Program-made: the position numbers and the translations under genes | Shown: positions 8,545-15,963 of the stretch, in pieces | Numbering within the stretch: position 1 is the first letter of the stretch | How the letters are laid out: each line of letters starts with the position of its first letter | Assembly: GCF_038443675.1 (NCBI RefSeq) | Contig: NZ_CP151762.1 | Coordinates: forward strand, 1,860,001-1,924,000 | Direction: 5' to 3' | Source of the DNA: Yoonia sp. G8-12 | Lineage (GTDB): Bacteria > Pseudomonadota > Alphaproteobacteria > Rhodobacterales > Rhodobacteraceae | DNA: 64,000 nt | Notes under the pieces: model-generated | Seen by the model: the letters and a program-made list of their open reading frames with translations, nothing else | Database searches by the model: none | What the model was told of the DNA's origin: nothing

Positions 8545-9425
8545 CCCAGCACCTCACGCCAGGAATGTTTGGGTGCAAAGCCGACCATCCGCTTGGCCTT
8601 GTCATTGGCATAGAACGTCTCATCCGGGCGCATTTCGCGCTTCACAGGCACGCCCTCGTAGAACCGCGCAATCACCTCGTTCGAGGTGATCCCCACCGAC
8701 ATATCGTCATTCGAGACATTGAACACCTCATACCCCAACCCATCCGTTTTCAGACAGCAATCCACCATATGCCCAAGATCACGCGCATCGATGTACGCAA
8801 AGATATTGCGCCGGCGCAGCGCGGGATCATCCATATAGGCGGGGAACTGCTCGGCATATTCATGCGGTTCAATCACATTGTTGATGCGCAGCCCGTAAAT
8901 ATCGATCCCTGTACGTGCCTGAAATGATCGCGCCGTTGCCTCGTTACAGACCTTGGACATGGCATAGCTGTCATGGGGCACGGTGGGGTGGTCCTCATCA
9001 ATCGGCACATAGTCCGGCTTCAGCTCGCCATCGGCGAAACACACGGCATAGGTGGTTTCCGAACTGGCAAAAATCACCTTGGGGATGCCCAGCTTCACGG
9101 CCGCCTCGATCACATTGTAGGTACTGAGCGTATTCTGGCGAAAACATTCGCCATCCGTGCCGATCATCACGCGCGGCACGGCGGCAAAATGCACCACCGC
9201 ATCATATTTCGGCACGCCCGTCCCCGGTTCCAGCTCATGAAAATCCGCGTACTGTGACATTGCCCCAATCACCTGCCCCGCATCACACAGATCCACAAGC
9301 AACTCCGACACATCCAGCCCCGACGGCACACGATCCACATTCACGACCGTATGGCCCTGCGCCTGCAAATAGGTAATCGCATGGCGGCCCGCTTTGCCGC
9401 TGCCACCGGTAAAAAATATACGCAT
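8541..9425 (-). CDS. NAD(P)-dependent epimerase/dehydratase (extended SDR)
   Basis: This 294-residue extended short-chain dehydrogenase has the N-terminal dinucleotide-binding motif FFTGGSGKAGRHA at residues 4-16, then an acidic strand end (NVDRVPSGLDV) and the catalytic YxxxK as DSYAMSK at about residue 148. A SETTY-type active-site segment precedes it. The start at 9425 is supported by GGAGGA placed 5-6 nt upstream; a longer upstream frame is open but lacks such support. Family members act on nucleotide sugars, but the substrate cannot be told from sequence. The downstream oxygenase gene overlaps its stop, so the two probably act on the same unknown pathway. It is divergent from parE. Confidence 0.88.
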   Translation of the reverse strand: MRIFFTGGSGKAGRHAITYLQAQGHTVVNVDRVPSGLDVSELLVDLCDAGQVIGAMSQYADFHELEPGTGVPKYDAVVHFAAVPRVMIGTDGECFRQNTLSTYNVIEAAVKLGIPKVIFASSETTYAVCFADGELKPDYVPIDEDHPTVPHDSYAMSKVCNEATARSFQARTGIDIYGLRINNVIEPHEYAEQFPAYMDDPALRRRNIFAYIDARDLGHMVDCCLKTDGLGYEVFNVSNDDMSVGITSNEVIARFYEGVPVKREMRPDETFYANDKAKRMVGFAPKHSWREVLG

Positions 9426-9542
9426 CTTGTCCTCCATTGTTGCCGCTAAACTAGCCCCCCCACCACAGACCGCAAGCATTCCCGATTGCCCCCTGCACGC
9501 GCGCCTGCCATTATGTCCAAAACCAAAGAAATGAGCAGCACC

Positions 9543-11501
9543 ATGGCCAACGACCTCCTTTCCGGGGCCAACCCCGACGACTACAACGCCGACAGCATCG
9601 AGGTGCTGGAGGGGCTGGAACCCGTGCGCAAACGCCCCGGCATGTATATCGGCGGCACGGACGAACGGGCGCTGCACCATCTGGTGGCCGAGGTGCTGGA
9701 CAACTCCATGGACGAAGCGGTCGCAGGGCACGCCAACCGGATCGAGGTGGAACTGCACGCGGATTATTCCGTGACCATTAAAGACAACGGACGCGGCATC
9801 CCCATCGACCCGCACCCCAAATTCCCCGACAAATCAGCGCTTGAGGTGATCCTGTGTACACTGCACGCGGGCGGTAAATTCTCGGGCAAAGCGTACCAGA
9901 CCTCGGGCGGCTTGCACGGCGTCGGGGCGTCGGTGGTTAACGCGCTGTCCGACAGCATGGTTGTGCAGGTGGCACGCAACAAGGAACTTTACGAGCAACG
10001 CTTTTCGCGCGGCATCCCGCTTGGACCTGTGGAAAAACTGGGGCCCACACAAAACCGGCGCGGCACCACGGTGACCTTCCACGCGGACCCCGAAATCTTT
10101 GGCAGCCAGAAATTCAAACCGGCGCGGCTCTTCAATTCCATCCGCTCCAAGGCCTATCTTTTCTCAGGCGTCGAAATCCGCTGGAAAACGGAAATTGATG
10201 ACCGCGAAACCCCGCTTGAGGCCACCTTCCACTTCCCCGGCGGCCTGTCGGATTACCTCAAGGAAACGCTGGGCACCGCATCCACCTACGCCGACAAACC
10301 CTTTGCGGGCACGGTGGATTTCAACGATAAATTCGGCGAACCCGGCAAGGTCGAATGGGCGATCAACTGGACGCCTGTGCGCGACGGTTTCATCCAGTCC
10401 TACTGTAACACCGTGCCCACGCCCGAAGGCGGCACGCATGTCAGCGGCTTCTGGGCCGCGATCCTGAAAGGGATCAAGGCCTACGGTGAACTCTCGAACA
10501 ACAAAAAAGCAGCCCAAATCACCCGCGAGGACCTGACCTCGGGCGGCTGCGCGCTGGTGTCGTGTTTTATCCGCGATCCCGCTTTTGTGGGACAAACCAA
10601 GGACCGCCTGTCGTCTGAGATCGCCGCAAAAATGACCGAAGGGGCGGTGCGCGACCACTTTGACAACTGGCTGGCCAATGACACGAAATCTGCGGGGGCA
10701 ATCCTTGATTTTCTGGTGCTGCGCGCCGAAGAACGCCTGCGCCGTCGCCAGGAAAAAGAGACCGCCCGCAAATCGGCCACCAAGAAACTGCGCCTGCCCG
10801 GCAAGCTGACGGACTGCACGTCCAAAGACCGCAAAGGCACCGAGCTGTTCATCGTCGAGGGCGACAGCGCGGGCGGGTCCGGCAAAGGCGCGCGCAACCG
10901 CGTCAATCAGGCGCTCTTGCCACTCAAGGGTAAAATCCTCAACGTGCTGGGCGCGGCCTCATCGAAACTGACCACCAACGCCGAAATCAACGACCTCTGC
11001 GAAGCGCTGGGTGTCGGCATGGGCACCAAATTCAACATTGATGACCTGCGCTATGACAAAATCATCATCATGACCGACGCCGACGTTGACGGCGCACATA
11101 TCGCGTCACTTTTGATGACCTTCTTCTTCACGCAAATGCGCCCCCTGATCGACAACGGCCACCTCTATCTGGCCTGCCCCCCGCTCTACCGCCTGACCCA
11201 AGGCGCACGCCGCGTCTATGTGGCCGACGACGCGGAAAAAGACGCCGTCATGGCCAAGGGTCTGGGCGGAAAGGGTAAAATTGATCTACAACGCTTCAAA
11301 GGCTTGGGCGAAATGGACGCCAAGGACCTCAAAGAAACCACAATGGACCCTGCAACGCGCAAACTGATCCGCGTGACGGTGCATGATGATGTGCCGGGGG
11401 ATACCGCGGATCTGGTGGAGCGTCTGATGGGGAAAAAGCCGGAGTTGCGGTTCCAGTATATCCAAGAGAACGCGCGGTTTGTGGAGGAGTTGGATGTTTA
11501 G
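9543..11501 (+). CDS. parE: DNA topoisomerase IV subunit B
   Basis: ParE is the ATPase subunit of topoisomerase IV, which decatenates daughter chromosomes with ParC. GHKL ATPase motifs are visible: EVLDNSMDEAVAG, DNGRGIPID and GGLHGVGASVVNAL. The TOPRIM domain has IVEGDSAGGSGKGARNR and IIMTDADVDGAHI with the metal-binding acidic residues. At about 652 residues it lacks the large insertion and extra length of proteobacterial GyrB (about 800), which favours ParE. The start is uncertain. ATGs at 9513, 9531 and 9543 are in frame; MANDLL at 9543 aligns best with the start of related proteins as I recall them. It is transcribed alone. Confidence 0.93.
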   Translation: MANDLLSGANPDDYNADSIEVLEGLEPVRKRPGMYIGGTDERALHHLVAEVLDNSMDEAVAGHANRIEVELHADYSVTIKDNGRGIPIDPHPKFPDKSALEVILCTLHAGGKFSGKAYQTSGGLHGVGASVVNALSDSMVVQVARNKELYEQRFSRGIPLGPVEKLGPTQNRRGTTVTFHADPEIFGSQKFKPARLFNSIRSKAYLFSGVEIRWKTEIDDRETPLEATFHFPGGLSDYLKETLGTASTYADKPFAGTVDFNDKFGEPGKVEWAINWTPVRDGFIQSYCNTVPTPEGGTHVSGFWAAILKGIKAYGELSNNKKAAQITREDLTSGGCALVSCFIRDPAFVGQTKDRLSSEIAAKMTEGAVRDHFDNWLANDTKSAGAILDFLVLRAEERLRRRQEKETARKSATKKLRLPGKLTDCTSKDRKGTELFIVEGDSAGGSGKGARNRVNQALLPLKGKILNVLGAASSKLTTNAEINDLCEALGVGMGTKFNIDDLRYDKIIIMTDADVDGAHIASLLMTFFFTQMRPLIDNGHLYLACPPLYRLTQGARRVYVADDAEKDAVMAKGLGGKGKIDLQRFKGLGEMDAKDLKETTMDPATRKLIRVTVHDDVPGDTADLVERLMGKKPELRFQYIQENARFVEELDV

Positions 11502-11518
11502 GTTAGTGGAGCGCTCCA

Positions 11519-12469
11519 TTGCTGCATGAAATGCTAGTACGACTTGCCACTGAGTATGTTTACGAGAGAGGCAAGAACTTTGCAGGCAGTGAATTTGGTA
11601 AATTCGTCAGACATGACATTGCCATAGAAGCAAAAAAGCGCCTCATATTTTTGCCTTATGACCTAAAGGTTAAGGCAAGCGTAGGTGCTGGAAACTGGGC
11701 GGCAGTACCTTGGCTGGGTTTCTTCGATCCTCTGATTACCGAGAGTGCCACAAGAGGGTTCTACGTTGTCTATTTGATAAACGCACAATCACAAGAAATT
11801 CATCTATCAATGAACCAAGGAACGACTGCCGCTTATCAAAGCTTTGGTGAAAAAGAAGGCCGAAACTACCTCAAACGCAATGCCACCGAAATGGCAGCGA
11901 GAATCAGAAGTTTTGCAGATCAATTCAGCACAGCTCCTATCGACTTAGGCTCTGACGATTCCCTGCCACTTGGCTACATGGCCGGTCACGCGTTTGGTCG
12001 AAAGTATGACGCGAATAAAGTCGATAAGGATCAGTTCTATACTGATCTTGAGACTATGTTGGCAGCGTATGAAATGCTAGTTGATTTGGGTGGGACAACA
12101 CCCGGCGATGTCATGATGGAAGAAGCAGATTCCAATGACGTTGTCGAAAGTCGAGAATATGTTCTTTCTCGTAGGATCGAGCGCGCTCCAAATGTTCGCC
12201 TACCTGTTCTTAAGAAACGCGGCGCAGTGTGCGAAGGGTGTAATTTAGACCCACAGCAACATTATAATTTCCAAGGTCCACTCAAAAACACACCATTAGA
12301 AATTCATCACATCAAGCCACTATCGGGGATGGCCGAAGGTGAAACGCGTCGCTACAAAATTCCAGAGGATTTCCTCGTACTCTGCCCGACATGTCATCGC
12401 GTGATCCATAAACAAACCGATCCATCGAATTTAGAACAACTCCGGCTTAGGTTGAATTTCAGGCACTAA
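11519..12469 (+). CDS. MrcB-domain HNH endonuclease (McrA-like / type IV restriction-like)
   Basis: This 316-residue two-domain protein resembles modification-dependent or defence nucleases. Residues about 1-165 look like the MrcB N-terminal domain (DUF3578), with VGAGNWAAVPWLGFFDP and IHLSMNQGTTAAY. The C terminus is an HNH domain: CEGC, then LEIHHIKPLS, then LCPTCHRVIH, giving a zinc-stabilised beta-beta-alpha-metal fold. The start is TTG at 11519, preceded by GTGGAG; an ATG at 11531 is an alternative. It begins 17 nt after parE. Its base composition is visibly more A+T-rich than its neighbours, with many AAA, TTT and ATA codons, so recent acquisition is likely. No methyltransferase or GTPase partner is adjacent. 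Function as anti-phage restriction of modified DNA is an inference. Confidence 0.85.
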   Translation: MLHEMLVRLATEYVYERGKNFAGSEFGKFVRHDIAIEAKKRLIFLPYDLKVKASVGAGNWAAVPWLGFFDPLITESATRGFYVVYLINAQSQEIHLSMNQGTTAAYQSFGEKEGRNYLKRNATEMAARIRSFADQFSTAPIDLGSDDSLPLGYMAGHAFGRKYDANKVDKDQFYTDLETMLAAYEMLVDLGGTTPGDVMMEEADSNDVVESREYVLSRRIERAPNVRLPVLKKRGAVCEGCNLDPQQHYNFQGPLKNTPLEIHHIKPLSGMAEGETRRYKIPEDFLVLCPTCHRVIHKQTDPSNLEQLRLRLNFRH

Positions 12470-12479
12470 ACGGTCAACA

Positions 12480-12830
12480 GCATAACTCCAACAACACCGC
12501 AAAGGCGTGCTCCGGGCGATGCCGGGCGGGGTGTTCTGTGAGGGGCGCCGCCAACCTTGCCGGGGAGAACCCCGGCCTACGGGTGCTGCGGCGTAGGTCG
12601 GGGTTCTCCCCGACACACACGCACCGCATGACATGGCATGTCGGGGCAAGCCCCGACCTACGGGTTGCGTCATTTCGTAGGGTGGGTGAAACCCACGCGT
12701 GCCCCCAAAGATACGCGCAAACCTCGGATCAACCGCAACGCCGCCCCGGACCTGATCCGGGGCCTCTGCCGCTGCCGTCTTGCGAGGTCCCGGATCAAGC
12801 CCAAGACTGCGGACACACACGACCCCAACC
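12480..12830. repeat. Cluster of REP-like palindromic repeats
   Basis: This 450-nt gene-free region (12470-12919) holds at least five palindromes. Four carry a GTAG head. Units on the minus strand at 12560-12580 and 12640-12661 alternate with units on the plus strand at 12593-12614 and 12677-12697, forming two inverted pairs (REPIN-like). Cores are GGTCGGGGTTCTCCCCGAC-type stems, and the fourth unit is GGGTGGGTGAAACCCACG. A second type, CCCCGGACCTGATCCGGGG, sits at 12744-12762, with a degenerate partner around 12786. The GTAG tetranucleotide head followed by a hairpin is the hallmark of REP elements mobilised by RAYT (TnpA-REP) transposases; no RAYT gene lies in this window. Confidence 0.75.
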
Positions 12831-12919
12831 GTACGCCGCGTACATACGCGTTGTGTACAGCTTGTGTACGCAATGTGCCCCACCCTTTCCCTACGTCAAC
12901 CGCGCCCTATTTCCCCCTT

Positions 12920-13642
12920 ATGCGCTATCTCATCCTCGCCGTTTTCCTCGCCGCGCCCTTGGCCGCACAAGAGATTGAAACCGATCTCGAACTGGTCCTG
13001 CTGGCCGATGCGTCGGGGTCCATCGACGCGGATGAATTGCTGTTCCAACGCCAATCCTATGCCGCCGCCATCACCGATCCGGCGGTGGTCGCGGCCATCC
13101 AAAACACCCTCTATGGCTCTATCGCGGTCACTTACGTCGAGTGGGCCCAGACCCAAGCCACGGTCGTCGGCTGGACCGTGATCACAGACATGGAAAGTGC
13201 CACAGGTTTTGCAAATGCCCTGATCGGCCCACCCCGTCAGGCCAGCGGGCGCAACGCCATCGGCTCGGCCCTGCTTTACGGCATGGCGCAGATAGAAAGC
13301 AACGATATCAGAGGCTTCCGCCGCGTGATCGACTTTTCAGGCGACACGATGGGCAACAGCTATGGCCCTCCGATCACGCAAGCGCGCGATCAGGTCGTGG
13401 CGAATGGCATCACCATCAACGCCCTGCCAATCCTGCGTAACGGCCAGATCATGGGCAATAGTCTGCCCCAGCTATACGAGCAGAATATCATCGGTGGTCC
13501 CAACGCCTTCGTCATGCCCGCCCTCAGCGGACCCGAGTTCACAGACGCCGTACGCCGCAAGCTGATCCTCGAAATCGCAGGGACCACACCGCAGACCGAA
13601 TATGCCTCACTCCTGCTGGAGGGATTGCAGGTAGGCGAGTAG
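12920..13642 (+). CDS. DUF1194 domain-containing (von Willebrand A-like) exported protein
   Basis: This 240-residue protein has the signal peptide MRYLILAVFLAAPLAAQ and a VWA-like DUF1194 domain. A MIDAS-type motif, LLADASGSID (DxSxS), follows the signal, and a second acidic strand, VIDFSGDTMG, lies near residue 140. The ATG at 12920 gives a perfect signal peptide; the frame is open far upstream through the repeat cluster but that part is not coding in character. The gene ends inside the 3' end of the convergent cytochrome c gene (36-nt overlap). DUF1194 proteins are widespread in Rhodobacteraceae and have no assigned function; a metal-dependent periplasmic adhesion or assembly role is a guess. 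Confidence 0.88.
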   Translation: MRYLILAVFLAAPLAAQEIETDLELVLLADASGSIDADELLFQRQSYAAAITDPAVVAAIQNTLYGSIAVTYVEWAQTQATVVGWTVITDMESATGFANALIGPPRQASGRNAIGSALLYGMAQIESNDIRGFRRVIDFSGDTMGNSYGPPITQARDQVVANGITINALPILRNGQIMGNSLPQLYEQNIIGGPNAFVMPALSGPEFTDAVRRKLILEIAGTTPQTEYASLLLEGLQVGE

Positions 13643-14002
13643 GTCCACAATCGGTTGTGACGTCATAATCGGCTGGCCCGTTTCGGCCTTGGTCGCCACA
13701 TCGGTGCCTTGGAAAAAGTCCCCGTAAACCGGCATCATACTGCCGTGGCTGACCAACGGATCCCGCCCGTCAATCCGCATAACCACACGAGAGGTAGGGA
13801 ACACCCCTTCGTTGTTTGCGGCAAGCCGTGTCAGGTCCGCGGGTGCCACGACCAGAGAGGGCGACATCGGCCCGTTGCCAACGGCCGAGGTGCCATGACA
13901 GGTGGCGCAATAAAACCCGAAAAGCGCCTCGCCCTGCACGGCGTCCTGCGCTGCAACAGGGTGGGCGAGGCCCAAAACCAGTACCAAGGGAAAGATACGC
14001 AT
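13607..14002 (-). CDS. Periplasmic c-type cytochrome (class I, monohaem)
   Basis: This 131-residue protein has a signal peptide (MRIFPLVLVLGLAHPVAAQ) and one haem-binding motif, CATCH, at about residue 34. The methionine sixth ligand is probably in SMMPVY. It is a paralogue of the cytochrome at 14813: both share the order CxxCHG, GNGP/GDGP, VAP-DLT, GVFPT, IDG and a Met-Pro. The start at 14002 has GAGGAG 6 nt upstream, but that site is buried in a 12-bp hairpin (14010-14040). An FNR-like box lies at 14057-14070. Its 3' end overlaps the convergent DUF1194 gene. The redox partner is unknown. Confidence 0.9.
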   Translation of the reverse strand: MRIFPLVLVLGLAHPVAAQDAVQGEALFGFYCATCHGTSAVGNGPMSPSLVVAPADLTRLAANNEGVFPTSRVVMRIDGRDPLVSHGSMMPVYGDFFQGTDVATKAETGQPIMTSQPIVDLLAYLQSLQQE

Positions 14003-14009
14003 CACGGTC

Positions 14010-14040
14010 TCCTCTATGCTGTTGAACCCAGCATAGAGGA
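14010..14040 (-). promoter_or_regulatory. Hairpin sequestering the ribosome binding site of the cytochrome c gene
   Basis: On the minus strand, arms TCCTCTATGCTG and CAGCATAGAGGA pair over 12 bp without mismatch around a 7-nt loop. The last bases of the 3' arm, AGAGGA, are the Shine-Dalgarno sequence of the gene starting at 14002. Folding of the mRNA would therefore hide the ribosome binding site. It could be a translational switch, an RNA-binding-protein site or, as DNA, an operator. Confidence 0.6.
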
Positions 14041-14056
14041 CGCGAACCCTACTGCG

Positions 14057-14070
14057 TTGATGCAAATCAA
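14057..14070 (-). promoter_or_regulatory. FNR/FnrL-like box upstream of cytochrome c
   Basis: TTGATGCAAATCAA matches the FNR consensus TTGAT-N4-ATCAA in all ten defined positions. It lies 55 nt upstream of the cytochrome c start codon at 14002 and just after the stop of the DUF3047 gene. This suggests oxygen-responsive control by FnrL or a related Crp/Fnr regulator. Confidence 0.6.
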
Positions 14071-14075
14071 GCGCT

Positions 14076-14717
14076 TTAGCGCAGTGTCAGATTGCCAACC
14101 GCCGCACGGATCACACTCTCGGTGTCATCGCTATCACCGGACACGGCAAGCCCGATCAGCGCGCCTTTTTCACCGCCAAAGGCGCGGGCGTAGTCTGCGG
14201 CCAGATCAACGCTCTCACCGAACGATCCGGTACCCGCCTGCCGCAGCGCGATCGTCACACCCTGCCCCGAGGGGCCGTAAGGTGAGGCGATCACCTGACC
14301 GCGCGCATGGTTACCGCCCCATGCATATTGGATGATGCGCACATCGTCGTTGCCGAGCAGGGCGCGGATGTTCGCGCCCTCAAGGCTGGGTGCGATGCTT
14401 TCGGGGACAAACACGAAATAGAGCGAGATGTTACGATCATCCCCGCCTTTTCGGCTCAGATCCGTGGGGGGGACGGATTGGTCAACTGTCCAGTTCCAGC
14501 TGGCAGCATCCGTGCTCCAGTCTGTAGAACCCACACGGCTCCACGCAATTGACACGGACCCTTCGGAAACCAGCCCGAGGTTTTGACCAAAAGCATAGTC
14601 ATTCGAGCTGAACAGCGACAGGCGCTGTTCTTGCCAGCCATTGTCAAATCTGACTTCGCCCGCCTGCGCACTGGCGGCAAAGGAGAGGGCTAGAACCGTT
14701 GTTAATATCTTTCGCAT
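14076..14717 (-). CDS. DUF3047 domain-containing exported protein
   Basis: This 213-residue protein begins with a clear signal peptide, MRKILTTVLALSFAASAQA. It then shows features of the DUF3047 family: DASWNWTVDQSVPPTDLSRKGGDDRN, here noted by its WxWxVD and RKGGDD elements, followed by SLYFVFVP, YAWGG and a C-terminal IGLAVSGDSDDTES. The family resembles sugar-binding beta-sandwich folds, but no activity is known. It sits between two paralogous c-type cytochromes on the same strand. The 95-nt gap to the cytochrome upstream could carry its own promoter. Association with the periplasmic cytochromes suggests a shared process, which is an inference from position only. Confidence 0.82.
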   Translation of the reverse strand: MRKILTTVLALSFAASAQAGEVRFDNGWQEQRLSLFSSNDYAFGQNLGLVSEGSVSIAWSRVGSTDWSTDAASWNWTVDQSVPPTDLSRKGGDDRNISLYFVFVPESIAPSLEGANIRALLGNDDVRIIQYAWGGNHARGQVIASPYGPSGQGVTIALRQAGTGSFGESVDLAADYARAFGGEKGALIGLAVSGDSDDTESVIRAAVGNLTLR

Positions 14718-14812
14718 GAGATCATCCTATCTGAGCTTTGGTCCCAGATTTACCGCATACGGTTTGCATAGATACCCCGCATCGGCCTGTGTCACGCGAA
14801 CGTTAGATCAGG

Positions 14813-15196
14813 TTACTGCTGGATCGATTCCAGATATTCCGTAAGCACCAGAAGCTTCATCGGCACGGGTGTGCCCAACCCCTGCTCTTCCACGATCACC
14901 GTTTCACCCAGATCACCGGCACCAAATTCCGGCATAGCGGCGCTAAAGTGCGCGCCACGGTCCAACCCGTCGATGGTGCTCATCACCTGATCCGTCGGGA
15001 AAACACCACCGTTGCGCGCCGTAATCGTCGTCAAATCTGGCGGGGCAACTGCCAAACCGCGCGCTGCGGGACCGTCGCCTTTGCCATCAACACCATGGCA
15101 ACTGGCGCAATTGTCCATATAGGCTGTTCGCCCATCAATGGGTTCTTCGACGCAAGCCGTCAGGCCCAGCGCAAGTAAAATAATGACGTACCGCAT
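14813..15196 (-). CDS. c-type cytochrome lipoprotein (monohaem)
   Basis: This 127-residue protein has a lipoprotein signal (MRYVIILLALGLTAC; lipobox LTAC), so it should be anchored to a membrane after processing by Lgt and LspA. One haem motif, CASCHG, lies at about residue 32, and a candidate axial Met is in AAMPEFG. It is clearly related to the soluble cytochrome at 13607. The start at 15196 has AGGAGG about 7 nt upstream. An FNR-like box at 15249-15262 is placed as in the paralogue. Neither gene sits in an oxidase operon, so the electron partner is unknown. Confidence 0.9.
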   Translation of the reverse strand: MRYVIILLALGLTACVEEPIDGRTAYMDNCASCHGVDGKGDGPAARGLAVAPPDLTTITARNGGVFPTDQVMSTIDGLDRGAHFSAAMPEFGAGDLGETVIVEEQGLGTPVPMKLLVLTEYLESIQQ

Positions 15197-15248
15197 ATCC
15201 CGCCTCCTGTTGTTTGCAGACTGTAACAAAACCACGCCGCGCGCCACC

Positions 15249-15262
15249 ATGATTTGCATCAA
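15249..15262 (-). promoter_or_regulatory. FNR/FnrL-like box upstream of cytochrome c lipoprotein
   Basis: On the plus strand ATGATTTGCATCAA matches TTGAT-N4-ATCAA at nine of ten positions. It lies 53 nt upstream of the start codon at 15196, nearly the same distance as the box of the paralogous gene. The repeated placement makes chance less likely. Confidence 0.55.
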
Positions 15263-15280
15263 TCAGCGGATCTTGGGGCG

Positions 15281-15963
15281 TCACGCGATCTCTAAAACAC
15301 CACCATTCAGGCGCACCTGACGATCCATACGCGCGGCCAGTTCAAGGTTATGTGTGGCGATCACAGCCGCCAGCCCTGTATCACGCACCAGCCCCATGAG
15401 TGTATCAAACACCTGATCCGAGGTATCAGGGTCAAGGTTGCCGGTCGGTTCATCGGCCAAGAGCAAAGCAGGTTCATTCGCCAAAGCACGACAAAACGCC
15501 ACCCGCTGCTGCTCACCCCCGAAAGGGCGGCAGGACGGTGCGTGGCGCGTGCAGCGATCCCAACACGATCAAGCAAGGCCATTGCGTGTTTCTCGGCCGC
15601 TTGCGTCGAAACGCCGTTGGCAAGTTGTGGCACGACGATATTTTCCAGCGCTGTAAATTCCGGCAGCAAGTGGTGGAATTGATAGATGAAACCGACAGTG
15701 GATCTGCGGACCGCCGTGCGTTTTCCATCAGACAGGCGTGTCATATCGGTGCCTTCGATCTGCACCGTACCCGTGTCAGGCGTATCCAACAAACCCGCGA
15801 TATGCAGCAAGGTGGATTTGCCCGCACCAGAGGGGGCGACCAAGGCCACGACCTCACCAGGTTTCACAGCGAACGAAACACCTTGAAGCACGCGCACTTC
15901 GTTCGGTTTACCCGCGTTATAGGTTTTCGTCAGGTCCGCGACCTGCAGTGTGAAATCACTCAT
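15281..15963 (-). pseudogene. lolD: Lipoprotein-releasing ABC transporter ATP-binding protein LolD, frameshifted
   Basis: LolD powers release of lipoproteins from the inner membrane together with the LolC/E-type permease encoded next to it. The first frame has Walker A (APSGAGKSTLLHIAGLLD) and the Q-loop (GFIYQFHHLLPEFTALEN). The second frame has Walker B (PALLLADEPTGNLDP) and the H-loop (VIATHNLE). They meet within the ABC signature, which should read LSGGEQQRVAFCRAL. The coding strand has only five G (C run at 15516-15520); a sixth restores the signature and a normal 227-residue protein. LolD is normally essential and nothing else is damaged, so a base-calling error is the likeliest cause. 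The start overlaps the end of the permease gene by 8 nt. Confidence 0.9.

Noticed and set aside
9543..11501. GyrB rather than ParE
   Set aside because: The protein is about 650 residues and lacks the extra length expected of a proteobacterial GyrB, so ParE fits better.
12638..12919. N-terminal extension of the DUF1194 protein through the repeat cluster
   Set aside because: The region is made of palindromic repeats, and the ATG at 12920 begins a perfect signal peptide.
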